DNA from: Alteribacillus sp041949975
GTDB taxonomy: Bacteria > Bacillota > Bacilli > Bacillales > Marinococcaceae
Direction of reading: 5' to 3'
Assembly: GCF_041949975.1 (NCBI RefSeq)
Contig: NZ_JBHFQG010000008.1
Span: forward strand, 62,001-126,000
DNA length: 64,000 nt
Shown here: in pieces, positions 51,513 through 60,503 of the stretch
Numbering within the stretch: the first letter of the stretch is position 1
How the letters are laid out: each line of letters opens with the position of its first letter
Program-made: the position numbers and the translations under genes
Notes under the pieces: generated by a model
The model's database searches: none
What the model saw: only the letters and a program-made list of their open reading frames with translations
Told to the model about the DNA's origin: nothing

Positions 51513-52784
51513 TTATTTATGTTTTAGGTTATGGTAAATTTCTGATAAAGAGCGTTCAAATTTGCTAGTATCTTTTGGAGTATAATATTCGTCATGTAGA
51601 AGAGCATCTGGAAGGTATTGTTGGGGAAGCCAGCCCCTGGGATCATTATGGGGATATTGATATGCTGTCCCTCTTCCTAAATTTTTGGCACCTTTATAAT
51701 GAGAATCTTTTAAATGCAAAGGTATTTCTGGTGTACCTTTTTCAAGAAGTCTTTCTCTTGCTTTGTCTAAAGCTTTATAAGCACTATTAGACTTAGGGGA
51801 AAGACATAGTTCTACAACTACAGCGGCCAACGGGATTCTGGCTTCCGGCAATCCTAGTCGTTCTGCAGCCTCGACTGCTGCTAAAGCCCGAGGACCTGCT
51901 TGCGGGCTGGCAACACCTATGTCTTCGTAGGCAGTAACAATTAACCGCCGGCCAATACTAATTAGGTCACCCGCTTCAATTAACCTAGAAAGATAATGAA
52001 GTGCACCATTTACATCGCTACCTCGAATTGATTTTTGAAATGCTGATAATACATCATAATGGGCATCTCCATCTTTATCATGTTGAAAGCTTTTCTTTTG
52101 GATACACTCTTCTGCTGTTGGTAAATCAATGAAGATAATACCTTCTTCATTTTTAGGAGTGGAAAGCACAGCTAATTCCAGGGCATTTAAAGCAGTGCGC
52201 ATGTCGCCGCCGCTGGCAGCAGCAAGGTGTGCTGCTGCTTTTTCAGTTAATTCAGCAGGATAGGCCCCCAATCCATTTTCCTTATTTTTCAATGCTCGAT
52301 ATAGAGCTTCAGTAATTTCATCTGATGTTAAATGATGCAGTTCAAATATTTGACAGCGGCTGCGAATAGCTGGGTTAATGGAGTGGTACGGATTTGCTGT
52401 AGTAGCTCCTATTAAAATAATTAGACCCCTTTCAAGATGCGGCAGCAAAAAGTCTTGTTTTGTTTTATCTAACCGGTGAACTTCATCCATAATGACGATT
52501 AGCTGATTAGATATCTTTGCTTCTTCTACAGCGATTTCCATGTCTTTTTTATTATGAACCACAGCATTCATGAGTTTATAAGGGGTATCTGTACTTCCTG
52601 CAATGGCAGAGGCGATAGAAGTTTTTCCAGTGCCTGGAGGTCCATATAAAATCATGGAAGAGAGTTTTTTTGTTTCAACCATTCTTCTGAGCAGTTTTCC
52701 TTTATTAAGCAAATGATGTTGTCCGATAACATCATCAATCGTATGTGGCCGTAATCTATATGCCAGAGGCTGCTGCTGATTCAT
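51513..52784 (-). CDS. rarA: Replication-associated recombination ATPase RarA (MgsA, YrvN)
   Basis: 423 aa clamp-loader-like AAA+ protein. Walker A GPPGTGKTS (48-56), Walker B VIMDEVHRLDK, sensor 1 GATTANPY, and the C-terminal tetramerisation domain with YQYPHNDPRGWLPQQYLP. It acts at stalled replication forks. It is followed on the other strand by the cymR region, as in B. subtilis. Confidence 0.96.
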   Translation of the reverse strand: MNQQQPLAYRLRPHTIDDVIGQHHLLNKGKLLRRMVETKKLSSMILYGPPGTGKTSIASAIAGSTDTPYKLMNAVVHNKKDMEIAVEEAKISNQLIVIMDEVHRLDKTKQDFLLPHLERGLIILIGATTANPYHSINPAIRSRCQIFELHHLTSDEITEALYRALKNKENGLGAYPAELTEKAAAHLAAASGGDMRTALNALELAVLSTPKNEEGIIFIDLPTAEECIQKKSFQHDKDGDAHYDVLSAFQKSIRGSDVNGALHYLSRLIEAGDLISIGRRLIVTAYEDIGVASPQAGPRALAAVEAAERLGLPEARIPLAAVVVELCLSPKSNSAYKALDKARERLLEKGTPEIPLHLKDSHYKGAKNLGRGTAYQYPHNDPRGWLPQQYLPDALLHDEYYTPKDTSKFERSLSEIYHNLKHK

Positions 52785-52832
52785 TATGGAAATCTCCTTT
52801 TTATATTTTTATGGAACATCAGTTCTAGTATA

Positions 52833-52849
52833 TCAGACAAACTGTCTGA
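52833..52849. promoter_or_regulatory. 7-bp perfect palindrome upstream of the yczE-cymR operon
   Basis: TCAGACA-AAC-TGTCTGA, about 75 bases upstream of the extended -10 at 52916 and near the rarA promoter. Possible operator; regulator unknown. Confidence 0.35.
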
Positions 52850-52915
52850 GACATAGGCACAAAGAAATTGAGACATAACCAGTAAGCTCCTGTCATGCAA
52901 AAATGTTTGTTTTCA

Positions 52916-52924
52916 TGCTATAAT
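52916..52924 (+). promoter_or_regulatory. Extended -10 promoter of the yczE-cymR-iscS-mnmA operon
   Basis: TGC followed by perfect TATAAT. RNA would start near 52931, downstream of the first in-frame ATG of the membrane gene and upstream of the chosen start at 52998. Confidence 0.55.
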
Positions 52925-52997
52925 GGCACATGATTGGAAAGTAAACGTATTATTTTACAAAGTGTTATCTTTAGATAAAATAGAGAGCAGGGAAATA

Positions 52998-53699
52998 ATG
53001 GAGAGAACTTTCGCTAGTGGAGAACACCTTTTTTCAAGGTGGCTTATTTTTATAGCAGGACTAATGATTATGTCATTTGGCATCGCTATGATGATTAGAG
53101 CAGAATTAGGAAGCGCTCCATGGGATGTCCTTCATATTGGGCTTCAAAGTCAACTGGGATTGACGGTTGGCACATGGAGCATTATAATTGGAATTTTTAT
53201 AATAGGGACGACCTCCCTTTTGCTAAAAGAATTGCCGCAGGCTGGCGGCATAGTTAACATGGTTCTTGTAGGAGTGTTTATAGATATATTTTTATTTTTA
53301 TTATCCACCCCTGACTTATTTTTTATGAAGCTTTTAATGCTTTTAACAGGGATAATAATAATAGGGTATGGGATAGGAATTTATATCGCCCCGGAATGCG
53401 GTGCGGGTCCAAGAGACAGTCTTATGATTGCTCTTCAGGAGAAAACAGGCTGGAAAGTATCCCGGGTTCGGGGAATAATGGAAATAACAGTTTTAACAGC
53501 AGGATGGCTGTTAGGAGGCCCAGTTTTTCTTGGGACCATACTATTTTGTTTTGGCATAGGCCAAGTCGTTGGTTTTGCCTTGCCGCAATGCAGAAAGCTT
53601 GTTCATCGATTTATTGAAAGAGGTGTAAATAGTGAAAATATCAACCAAGGGACGGTACGGACTAACTATAATGATGGCATTAGCAAAAAAATACGGTGA
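52998..53699 (+). CDS. YczE/YitT-type integral membrane protein
   Basis: 233 aa, five or six TM segments. Motifs RAELGSAPWDVLHIGLQ (about 37-53) and CGAGPRDSLMIALQEKTG (about 134-151) mark the YczE family, whose B. subtilis member affects bacillaene and lipopeptide production or regulation by unknown means. The start at 52998 is chosen because the in-frame ATG at 52923 lies inside the promoter. Its last 68 bp overlap cymR. In B. subtilis cymR is not preceded by such a gene. Confidence 0.82.
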   Translation: MERTFASGEHLFSRWLIFIAGLMIMSFGIAMMIRAELGSAPWDVLHIGLQSQLGLTVGTWSIIIGIFIIGTTSLLLKELPQAGGIVNMVLVGVFIDIFLFLLSTPDLFFMKLLMLLTGIIIIGYGIGIYIAPECGAGPRDSLMIALQEKTGWKVSRVRGIMEITVLTAGWLLGGPVFLGTILFCFGIGQVVGFALPQCRKLVHRFIERGVNSENINQGTVRTNYNDGISKKIR

Positions 53700-54051
53700 G
53701 GGTCCTGTATCATTAAAATCTATTGCAAAAGAACACTCTTTATCTGAACATTACCTTGAGCAGTTGATTGCTCCTCTAAGGAACGCTATTTTAGTAAAAA
53801 GTGTTCGAGGAGCTTATGGCGGTTATATGCTGTCAAAAGCACCATCTGAAATAACGGCCGGGGATATCATACGAGTACTTGAGGGGCCGATTAGTCCTGT
53901 GGAAGTCTTAGATGATGAAGAACCGGCCAAGCGGGATTTATGGATAAAAATAAGAGATGCAGTAAAAGATGTTCTTGACAGCACGACGTTAGAAGATCTT
54001 GCTTCTTATGAAGGAGAAGATGATCACGAATATTATATGTTTTATATTTGA
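53632..54051 (+). CDS. cymR: Cysteine metabolism repressor CymR (Rrf2 family)
   Basis: 139 aa winged-helix regulator. MKISTKGRYGLTIMMALAKKYGEGPVSL and SLSEHYLEQLIAPLRNA with the wing RGAYGGYMLSK. No Fe-S cysteines are present, as expected for CymR rather than IscR. In B. subtilis it represses cystine uptake and sulfur genes together with CysK. The GTG start follows AAAGAGGTG. It lies directly before iscS and mnmA. Confidence 0.95.
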   Translation: MKISTKGRYGLTIMMALAKKYGEGPVSLKSIAKEHSLSEHYLEQLIAPLRNAILVKSVRGAYGGYMLSKAPSEITAGDIIRVLEGPISPVEVLDDEEPAKRDLWIKIRDAVKDVLDSTTLEDLASYEGEDDHEYYMFYI

Positions 54052-54081
54052 TGGGAAAGCACTGTAGGACGGTGAAAATAC

Positions 54082-55224
54082 GTGAAAAATATATATGCAG
54101 ATCATGCTGCAACGACTCCGGTTCATCCAGAGGCAGCAAAAGTAATGATGGATGTCATGCAGGATAATTTTGGAAACCCTTCTAGTATACACACTTTTGG
54201 ACGAAAAGCGCGTCAGCAGTTAGACAGAGCCCGAGAACAGCTGGCTCATACAATTGATGCCTCACCTGATGAAATAGTGTTCACAAGCGGGGGTACAGAG
54301 GCAGATAACCTGGCTATTATTGGTTATGCTGAAGCAAATAAAGAACGCGGTAATCATATTATTACGACAAAAATTGAACATCATGCGGTCCTTCATACTT
54401 GTGAGAAGCTGGAAAGACTGGGTTTTAAAATTACTTATCTCCCTGTAAACAAAGAAGGCTTTGTTCAATTTGAAGAGCTGAAAGAGGCCATAACAGATGA
54501 CACAATCTTAATTACTATTATGCACGGGAATAATGAAGTAGGGACAGTGCAGCCAATTTCACAAATAGCTGACCTGGCCACTGAAAATAATATTGCATTT
54601 CATACAGATGCGGTTCAAACCTATGGATTAGTTCCTTTGAATGTAGAAAAGATACCTGTAACAATGGTATCTGTGTCTTCTCATAAAATTAACGGTCCAA
54701 AAGGAGCCGGATTTTTGTATGTAAAAAAAGGAACGAAGCTGACTCCTTTTTTAACAGGAGGAGAACAAGAGAAAAAGCGAAGGGCAGGAACGGAAAACCT
54801 TGCTGCTGCAGCAGGATTTGCAAAAGCTGCAGAAATAGCATTCGAAGAAAGAGAGAGCCGGTTTAATTTTTATAAATCATTAAGCGGCCATTTCTTAGAA
54901 GCTTTACAATCTGAAGAGGTTCCTTTTGAAGTAAACGGGCCAGCTGCAGGTAAACTGCCCCATATTACAAATATTTTTTTGCCGAATATTCAAGTAGAGT
55001 CCTTCCTGGTTCATTTGGACCTCAGTGGAATAGCAGCGTCAAGCGGCTCGGCATGTACTGCCGGGTCCGTTGAACCTTCTCATGTACTAAGTGCAATGTT
55101 TGCCGATCCGAAACGGGCTGCTTCTTCTGTAAGGTTCAGCTTTGGAAAAGATAATACTGTGGATCAAATGAAATATATGGCAGCCGAAATAAGAAAAATA
55201 ATGGCTCGTATAACAACTGTTTAA
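54082..55224 (+). CDS. iscS: Cysteine desulfurase (YrvO)
   Basis: 380 aa PLP enzyme giving persulfide sulfur. PLP lysine K202 in SSHKINGPKGAG, catalytic Cys C325 in SSGSACTAGS. Its place next to mnmA shows that it serves tRNA s2U34 thiolation, which in B. subtilis is done by YrvO with MnmA directly. GTG start; 17 bp to mnmA. Confidence 0.95.
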   Translation: MKNIYADHAATTPVHPEAAKVMMDVMQDNFGNPSSIHTFGRKARQQLDRAREQLAHTIDASPDEIVFTSGGTEADNLAIIGYAEANKERGNHIITTKIEHHAVLHTCEKLERLGFKITYLPVNKEGFVQFEELKEAITDDTILITIMHGNNEVGTVQPISQIADLATENNIAFHTDAVQTYGLVPLNVEKIPVTMVSVSSHKINGPKGAGFLYVKKGTKLTPFLTGGEQEKKRRAGTENLAAAAGFAKAAEIAFEERESRFNFYKSLSGHFLEALQSEEVPFEVNGPAAGKLPHITNIFLPNIQVESFLVHLDLSGIAASSGSACTAGSVEPSHVLSAMFADPKRAASSVRFSFGKDNTVDQMKYMAAEIRKIMARITTV

Positions 55225-55240
55225 GAAAGGAGGAAAAAGT

Positions 55241-56359
55241 ATGTCTGTAGAAAAAAAACCTGAAGATACCAGAGTTATTGTAGGGATGTCAGGCGGAGTG
55301 GATTCTTCGGTGACCGCAGCACTATTAAAAGATCAAGGCTATGAAGTGATTGGTATTTTTATGAAAAATTGGGACGATACGGACGAAAATGGTGTTTGTA
55401 CGGCCACCGAAGATTACGATGACGTTATCAAAGTTTGTAATCAGCTTGAAATTCCTTATTATGCGGTTAATTTTGAACAAAAATATTGGGATCATGTTTT
55501 CACTTACTTTCTAGATGAATATAAAGCAGGAAGAACACCTAATCCCGATGTAATGTGCAACAAAGAAATTAAGTTTAAAGCTTTTCTTGATCATGCCATG
55601 TCTCTAGGGGCGGATTATCTTGCTACTGGTCATTATGCGAGAGTACAAAGAGAAGTAGACGGAACTGTATCTATGCTTCGCGGCGTAGATAACAACAAAG
55701 ATCAAACGTATTTTTTGAACCAATTAAATCAAGAGCAGCTTCAAAAAGTGATGTTCCCGCTTGGCCAGTTGACGAAAAAAGAAGTAAGAGCTATTGCTGA
55801 AGAAAAAGGTCTTGCTACAGCCGGAAAAAAAGACAGCACTGGTATCTGTTTTATCGGTGAACGAAACTTTAAAAACTTTTTGAAGTCATACTTGCCAGCA
55901 CAGCCGGGTCAAATGGTTACACCTCAGGGAGAAGTGAAAGGAACACACGACGGCCTGATGTACTATACACTGGGCCAAAGACAGGGATTAGGAATTGGCG
56001 GGTCAGGAGAACCTTGGTTTGTTGTAGATAAAAATTTAGAAGACAACACTTTAATAGTGGGACAAGGTTTTCATCACCCCGGTCTTTATTCAGAAGGACT
56101 TTTCGCATCTCATATGAACTGGATAAACGGGGAGGAAAGAATTAAGCCTTTTTCCTGCACAGCAAAATTTCGTTATCGCCAATCGGACCAGGAAGTCGTT
56201 GTATATCCTGGCGAAAACGGCATAAGAAAAATAATGTTTAAAACTTCGCAGCGTGCGATCACACCTGGTCAATCTGTTGTATTATATGATGGAGATATCT
56301 GTCTTGGAGGCGGAACAATAGAAGAAGCAATAAAAATCCGGGAAAGCGTAGATTCGTAA
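55241..56359 (+). CDS. mnmA: tRNA 2-thiouridylase MnmA (TrmU)
   Basis: 372 aa. PP-loop GMSGGVDSS (about 14-22), catalytic Cys in NPDVMCNKEIKF (about 107) and the persulfide-accepting Cys in STGICFIGERNF (about 204). Adenylates and thiolates U34 of Lys, Glu and Gln tRNAs. AAAGGAGG precedes the ATG. Confidence 0.96.
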   Translation: MSVEKKPEDTRVIVGMSGGVDSSVTAALLKDQGYEVIGIFMKNWDDTDENGVCTATEDYDDVIKVCNQLEIPYYAVNFEQKYWDHVFTYFLDEYKAGRTPNPDVMCNKEIKFKAFLDHAMSLGADYLATGHYARVQREVDGTVSMLRGVDNNKDQTYFLNQLNQEQLQKVMFPLGQLTKKEVRAIAEEKGLATAGKKDSTGICFIGERNFKNFLKSYLPAQPGQMVTPQGEVKGTHDGLMYYTLGQRQGLGIGGSGEPWFVVDKNLEDNTLIVGQGFHHPGLYSEGLFASHMNWINGEERIKPFSCTAKFRYRQSDQEVVVYPGENGIRKIMFKTSQRAITPGQSVVLYDGDICLGGGTIEEAIKIRESVDS

Positions 56360-56423
56360 TACGTTTTCCCTTTTGCTTTTCAAATGAGTTCAACGTTAGG
56401 ATGTAAGCAGGAGAGTGATGATA

Positions 56424-57083
56424 ATGGGTACAAATGAAAAAGCAATGGACGCTATACAAAATGGTGATTTAGAAAAGGCTGCGGAACTGTTAAATGCAGC
56501 CGTTGAAGAGCAGCCGGATGATCCAGTCGCTTATATTAATTTTGGAAACCTGTTGGCTGAAATGGGTGAAAGCGAAAAAGCCCTTAATTTTTTCCAAAAA
56601 GCGTTAAATTTAGATAATAACGCGGCTGCAGCCTACTATGGAGCAGGGAATGTATTATATAATGCAGAAAAATATGCTGAAGCTGTTACGATGTATCAGC
56701 AAGCACATAGAGCAGGCTTGGACGATGAAAGTCTGCACTACATGATGGGGATGTCATATATGCAATCAGGAAGACTTCCTCATGCGCAGGCCTCCTTACA
56801 AAGAGCTTTAGAATGTAACCCGGAGGATACGGATGCAAGGTTTTATTATGGACTTTGTTTAGCCCGCTCTCAACAGATTGATGAAGCAGTTCCTCATTTT
56901 GAAAGAGTAGTAAAAGAAGATGAACAGCATGCGGATGCTTACTACAATTTAGGGGTTGCCAGCATGCATAAAGACAAGTTAAAAGAAGCAATTTCTTATT
57001 TTGATAAAGCGATCGAGCAGCAGCCTGACCACATGTTAGCCCTCAATGGGAAAGAACAAGCAAAAAAATTTCTTGAAAAATAA
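56424..57083 (+). CDS. yrrB: TPR-repeat protein (YrrB)
   Basis: 219 aa made almost entirely of about six tetratricopeptide repeats (for example AYINFGNLLAEMGESEKALNFFQKAL). A protein-interaction scaffold lying between mnmA and recD2, as in B. subtilis yrrB. Of three in-frame starts, ATG 56424 is best spaced from AGGAGAG. Partner unknown. Confidence 0.9.
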   Translation: MGTNEKAMDAIQNGDLEKAAELLNAAVEEQPDDPVAYINFGNLLAEMGESEKALNFFQKALNLDNNAAAAYYGAGNVLYNAEKYAEAVTMYQQAHRAGLDDESLHYMMGMSYMQSGRLPHAQASLQRALECNPEDTDARFYYGLCLARSQQIDEAVPHFERVVKEDEQHADAYYNLGVASMHKDKLKEAISYFDKAIEQQPDHMLALNGKEQAKKFLEK

Positions 57084-57098
57084 TCCGGAGGTTTCTGT

Positions 57099-59393
57099 AT
57101 GGCAAGTGTTCCTTACGAGAGCGATTCCTTACCTGAATCGTTTATAAGCGGCACAGTGGTCCACATTATTTTTAGAAATGAAGAAAACGGTTATACCGTT
57201 TTAATCGTAAAAGTAAAAAAGTCCAATCCAAAAATAGATGAGAAAAAAGTTACTGTTGTAGGTTATTTTCCTTCAATAGATACAGACGAACGATATTTCT
57301 TTGAAGGTGCTTTTAAAGAACATCCGCGTTTTGGTAAGCAATACCAGGTACAAACGTATAAAAAAGAAATACCTACAGAAAAAGACGCGATTATTGCTTA
57401 TCTTTCAAGTGACCGTTTTCCCGGTATTGGAGAAAAAACAGCCGCCGTATTAGTGGAAAATTTTGGACAAAACGTCATTGAAAAAGTTTTAGATAATCCA
57501 GATAATCTTAAGAAAATAAATGGTTTAAATCAAAAGAAACGAAAAAACATTTATCAAGCAATGCTCGAAAACCAGGGAATGGAGCAGGCAATGACCACAC
57601 TGACACGCTATGGTTTTGGAATGGAGCTTGCTGTCAAAATATATAATGCTTATCGAGAACGCACCTTTGATATTATCCAGGATACACCTTATCAGTTAGT
57701 CTGGGATATCGAAGGAGTAGGATTTTATAAGGCAGATAAACTAGGCAAAAGTCTTGGCATCAAGCGGGATGATCCCGAACGAGTGAAGGCAGGAATGCTG
57801 TATATTTTGTACGAAAAAACCATGCAGGATGGCCATGTTTATATTCCCTGGTCTCTTCTTATGCAGGAAGCAAAGTCTTTATTAAACGACCCTAACAATA
57901 AAATGAGTGATGAATTACTAGAGTCAGCATTGCTTCAGCTTGCCGAAGAAGACAAATTAATTCAGGAAGAAAACAGGGTCTATATGGCTTCTCTATATTT
58001 TGCAGAAAAAGGGTTTGTTACAAAGATTAAAAAAATGCTCGAGAGAGAAGAAGCAGGGACTTTTTCTGAAGCTGAGTTTTTAAAGGCACTTGGTGAAACA
58101 GAAGAACAATATGGAATTGAGTACGCGGATCAGCAAAAAGAAGCCATACAGAAGGCAATTCATTCATCGTTAATGATATTAACAGGCGGTCCAGGAACAG
58201 GGAAAACTACGGTGATTAGAGCAATAGTTGAGATTTTTTCCAAACTGCATGGCTTTTCCCTCGACCGCTCTTCTTATAAAAAAGAAGAGCCATTTCCGGT
58301 TTTGCTGGCAGCTCCAACTGGCCGGGCTGCAAAGCGTATGAAGGAGTCAACAGGTCTTCAAGCAAGCACTATTCATAAATTGCTGGGGTATAATGGAGTA
58401 AATGGAGACGAAGCATTTGCAAAAGATGAAGAAGAGCCTTTAGAAGGTAAACTACTTATTGTTGATGAAGTTTCCATGGTAGATATGTGGCTTGCAAATC
58501 AGTTATTTCGCTCTATACCAGAAGATATGCAAGTTATATTAGTTGGAGACGAAGATCAGCTCCCTTCTGTAGGTCCAGGACAGGTTTTAGGGAATCTTCT
58601 TGAAACCAATATTGTTCCTATCGTTTCATTGTCCGTTGTTTACAGACAAGCAGAAGGTTCATCTATCATTAACCTTGCTCATTCGATAAAAAAAGGCGAG
58701 CTTCCTAATGATTTAATGACCCCCTTTGAAGACCGCCGCTTTTTCATATGTAATAAAATGCAAACAGCAGATGTTGTTAAAAAAGTTTGTGAAGGGGCAA
58801 TTAAAAAGGGTTATTCCCCATTAGAAATTCAGGTGCTTGCACCTATGTACAAAGGACCTGCTGGAGTGGATGTATTAAACAAAACACTTCAAAATCTTTA
58901 TAATCCTCCTAAAAAAAAGAAAAGGAAAGTAACGTTCGGGGAAATGACGTACTCCAAGGGTGATGTGATTCTTCAATTAATTAATAACCCTGAGGAAGAA
59001 GTATTTAATGGGGACCGCGGCGTAGTAGAAGCTATTATTGAAGCTAACGAAACCACTGATAAACAAATGAAGATTGTTTTATCCTTTGAAGGTAAAGAAG
59101 TTACGTATACAAGGCAGGACCTTAATCAGATAACACTTGCATATTGTACTTCAATCCATAAATCGCAAGGAAGCGAATTCCCAATAGTTGTAGTTCCTAT
59201 GCTTATGTCTTATAAAAGAATGCTGCAGCGTAATTTGCTGTATACTGCCATTACAAGAGCACGGGATTATTTAATATTGTGCGGGGAGAGAAGTGCTGTT
59301 GAATTCGCTGTCAAAAATAAACATAAGGATGAAAGATATACTACATTAAAAGAAAAGCTTTTAGAAAAGGAAAATGTTTCATCTCATGAATAA
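57099..59393 (+). CDS. recD2: ATP-dependent RecD2 helicase (YrrC)
   Basis: 764 aa SF1 5'-3' helicase without RecBC partners. The N-terminal OB-type part (ISGTVVHIIFRNEENGYTVLIVKV) and two HhH-like segments (FPGIGEKTAAVLVENFG, KINGLNQKKRKNI) precede the motor: Walker A GGPGTGKTTV (about 361-370), Walker B VDEVSMVD, GDEDQLPSVGPG and TSIHKSQGSEFP. It acts in mismatch repair and fork maintenance. Slightly shorter than B. subtilis (798 aa). Confidence 0.95.
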   Translation: MASVPYESDSLPESFISGTVVHIIFRNEENGYTVLIVKVKKSNPKIDEKKVTVVGYFPSIDTDERYFFEGAFKEHPRFGKQYQVQTYKKEIPTEKDAIIAYLSSDRFPGIGEKTAAVLVENFGQNVIEKVLDNPDNLKKINGLNQKKRKNIYQAMLENQGMEQAMTTLTRYGFGMELAVKIYNAYRERTFDIIQDTPYQLVWDIEGVGFYKADKLGKSLGIKRDDPERVKAGMLYILYEKTMQDGHVYIPWSLLMQEAKSLLNDPNNKMSDELLESALLQLAEEDKLIQEENRVYMASLYFAEKGFVTKIKKMLEREEAGTFSEAEFLKALGETEEQYGIEYADQQKEAIQKAIHSSLMILTGGPGTGKTTVIRAIVEIFSKLHGFSLDRSSYKKEEPFPVLLAAPTGRAAKRMKESTGLQASTIHKLLGYNGVNGDEAFAKDEEEPLEGKLLIVDEVSMVDMWLANQLFRSIPEDMQVILVGDEDQLPSVGPGQVLGNLLETNIVPIVSLSVVYRQAEGSSIINLAHSIKKGELPNDLMTPFEDRRFFICNKMQTADVVKKVCEGAIKKGYSPLEIQVLAPMYKGPAGVDVLNKTLQNLYNPPKKKKRKVTFGEMTYSKGDVILQLINNPEEEVFNGDRGVVEAIIEANETTDKQMKIVLSFEGKEVTYTRQDLNQITLAYCTSIHKSQGSEFPIVVVPMLMSYKRMLQRNLLYTAITRARDYLILCGERSAVEFAVKNKHKDERYTTLKEKLLEKENVSSHE

Positions 59394-59479
59394 AGAAATG
59401 GAAACACAAATTAGTATTATCCAAACGAAAAGCTAGTCTTTATATTTAGATAAGAAAGTTAAAAATTTTTGCACGTTGC

Positions 59480-59800
59480 TGTCTAACTTCAGCGCCCAGC
59501 CTCTCGGAGGCCCAAGACGGTTTAAGGAACTTTTGCTAGAATCGCGAACATCGTGTTCGCAACGCAAAAGTCAGCACATCCTGTGCAAGCCAGTTCGACG
59601 TTGTCACAGGACGTGACGTTCTTAGTCGAACATCCTTTAGGACCCTTCTGCTAAATGCGCACACGTCGACGCACAGGACGTGGTGTTTTTGGTGATGAAA
59701 GTGCAACGCAGAAGTCACCACATCCTGTGGAAGTAAGAGCGCCTTTTATTGCCTGGAGAACATTTACCCGTCGAGGCTGACATGGGCGCTTGCGTTTTTT
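59480..59800 (+). repeat. Long dispersed intergenic repeat, copy 2
   Basis: The fuller copy of the element at 13951-14222, same orientation, about 320 bp. Terminal arms AGCGCCC (59491-59497) and GGGCGCT (59784-59790) are complementary, followed by TGCGTTTTTTC, which looks like a terminator end. Compared with copy 1 it has an extra internal block around 59660-59720 (CACAGGACGTGGTG region). It fills the gap between recD2 and a small zinc-ribbon gene. No protein is supported in it. Confidence 0.85.
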
Positions 59801-59892
59801 CTTGTAAGTATATTCTTCAAAAAGCTGGGACATAATGGATAACAACTTTTCGTGTTTACGAAACAAATTACGAAAAAGGGAAGGTTATCTAT

Positions 59893-60084
59893 ATGGAATG
59901 TCCCTATTGCAAAACGAAAAATACAGGTAAAATAGGTGCAGAACATTATTATTGCTGGGAATGTTTTGTTGAATGGACGATGGAAAACGGAGAGTATACT
60001 CTTTATCAAGTGGAAGAAGACGGTACGCTTTGTTGTTTGGATGATTTATTCGGAAAGAATTGGTATTCCGAGCGCGAAGGGTGA
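59893..60084 (+). CDS. Small zinc-ribbon protein
   Basis: 63 aa. CPYCKTKNTGKIG then CWECFVEW gives a four-Cys zinc ribbon at the N-terminus, with CC later. AAGGGAAGG precedes the ATG. Similar short proteins lie before yrrI-alaS in Bacillus (the yrzQ/yrzR region); I cannot be sure which this is. Function unknown. Confidence 0.75.
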   Translation: MECPYCKTKNTGKIGAEHYYCWECFVEWTMENGEYTLYQVEEDGTLCCLDDLFGKNWYSEREG

Positions 60085-60092
60085 TGATATCT

Positions 60093-60269
60093 ATGAGGAG
60101 GAGCCGCAATATTTGGACATCGCTTGCTGTAGCAGGAATTACATCAGCAGCAGCAGGGATGATAAGGCGCTGTAATCGCCGTAATTTCTCTGTCTACCAG
60201 TTATGGAGTCAGTCTCAGCGCTGGGTAAAGACATTGAGAAAAAGGTGGAATAAAGGAATATATCAATGA
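60093..60269 (+). CDS. DUF3918-like small protein
   Basis: 58 aa. A basic start MRRSRNIW, a short Ala/Gly-rich hydrophobic stretch TSLAVAGITSAAAGMI, and a basic tail. Resembles YrzQ/DUF3918 proteins by pattern. AGGGTGA before it overlaps the preceding stop. An in-frame ATG at 60084 is also possible. Function unknown; probably co-transcribed with the zinc-ribbon gene. Confidence 0.6.
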   Translation: MRRSRNIWTSLAVAGITSAAAGMIRRCNRRNFSVYQLWSQSQRWVKTLRKRWNKGIYQ

Positions 60270-60279
60270 TAGGGTAAGC

Positions 60280-60316
60280 TGCATTTATGGGCCCCTCATA
60301 AGTGCAGTCTTTTTAT
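60280..60316 (+). terminator. Terminator after the small gene pair
   Basis: TGCATTTATG/CATAAGTGCA stem with one wobble, followed by GTCTTTTTAT. A second small hairpin CGGTG-GTA-CACCG with a short T run lies at 60336-60354. Confidence 0.75.
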
Positions 60317-60503
60317 ATACTGTTACTCCATTAAACGGTGGTACACCGAGTTTTCCTAATAAATAATACAGATACTAATCTGGTAAACATGAATAGAAAT
60401 TTAAAAATCTCGGGAAACCAGCAAGGTTAACTGGAAATTCATCTTTTACTAACATAAATATTTGCCTTATACCTCATCCTATGAAGAAGGAGGGGGTATT
60501 TTT

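Noticed and set aside
59536..59866. Minus-strand frames in the repeat after recD2
   Set aside because: They lie in the dispersed repeat, have no ribosome binding site and are not conserved in copy 1.
60331..60356. T-box-like GGTGGTAC sequence before yrrI
   Set aside because: It is only a 5-bp hairpin; there is no stem I, specifier or full T-box consensus.
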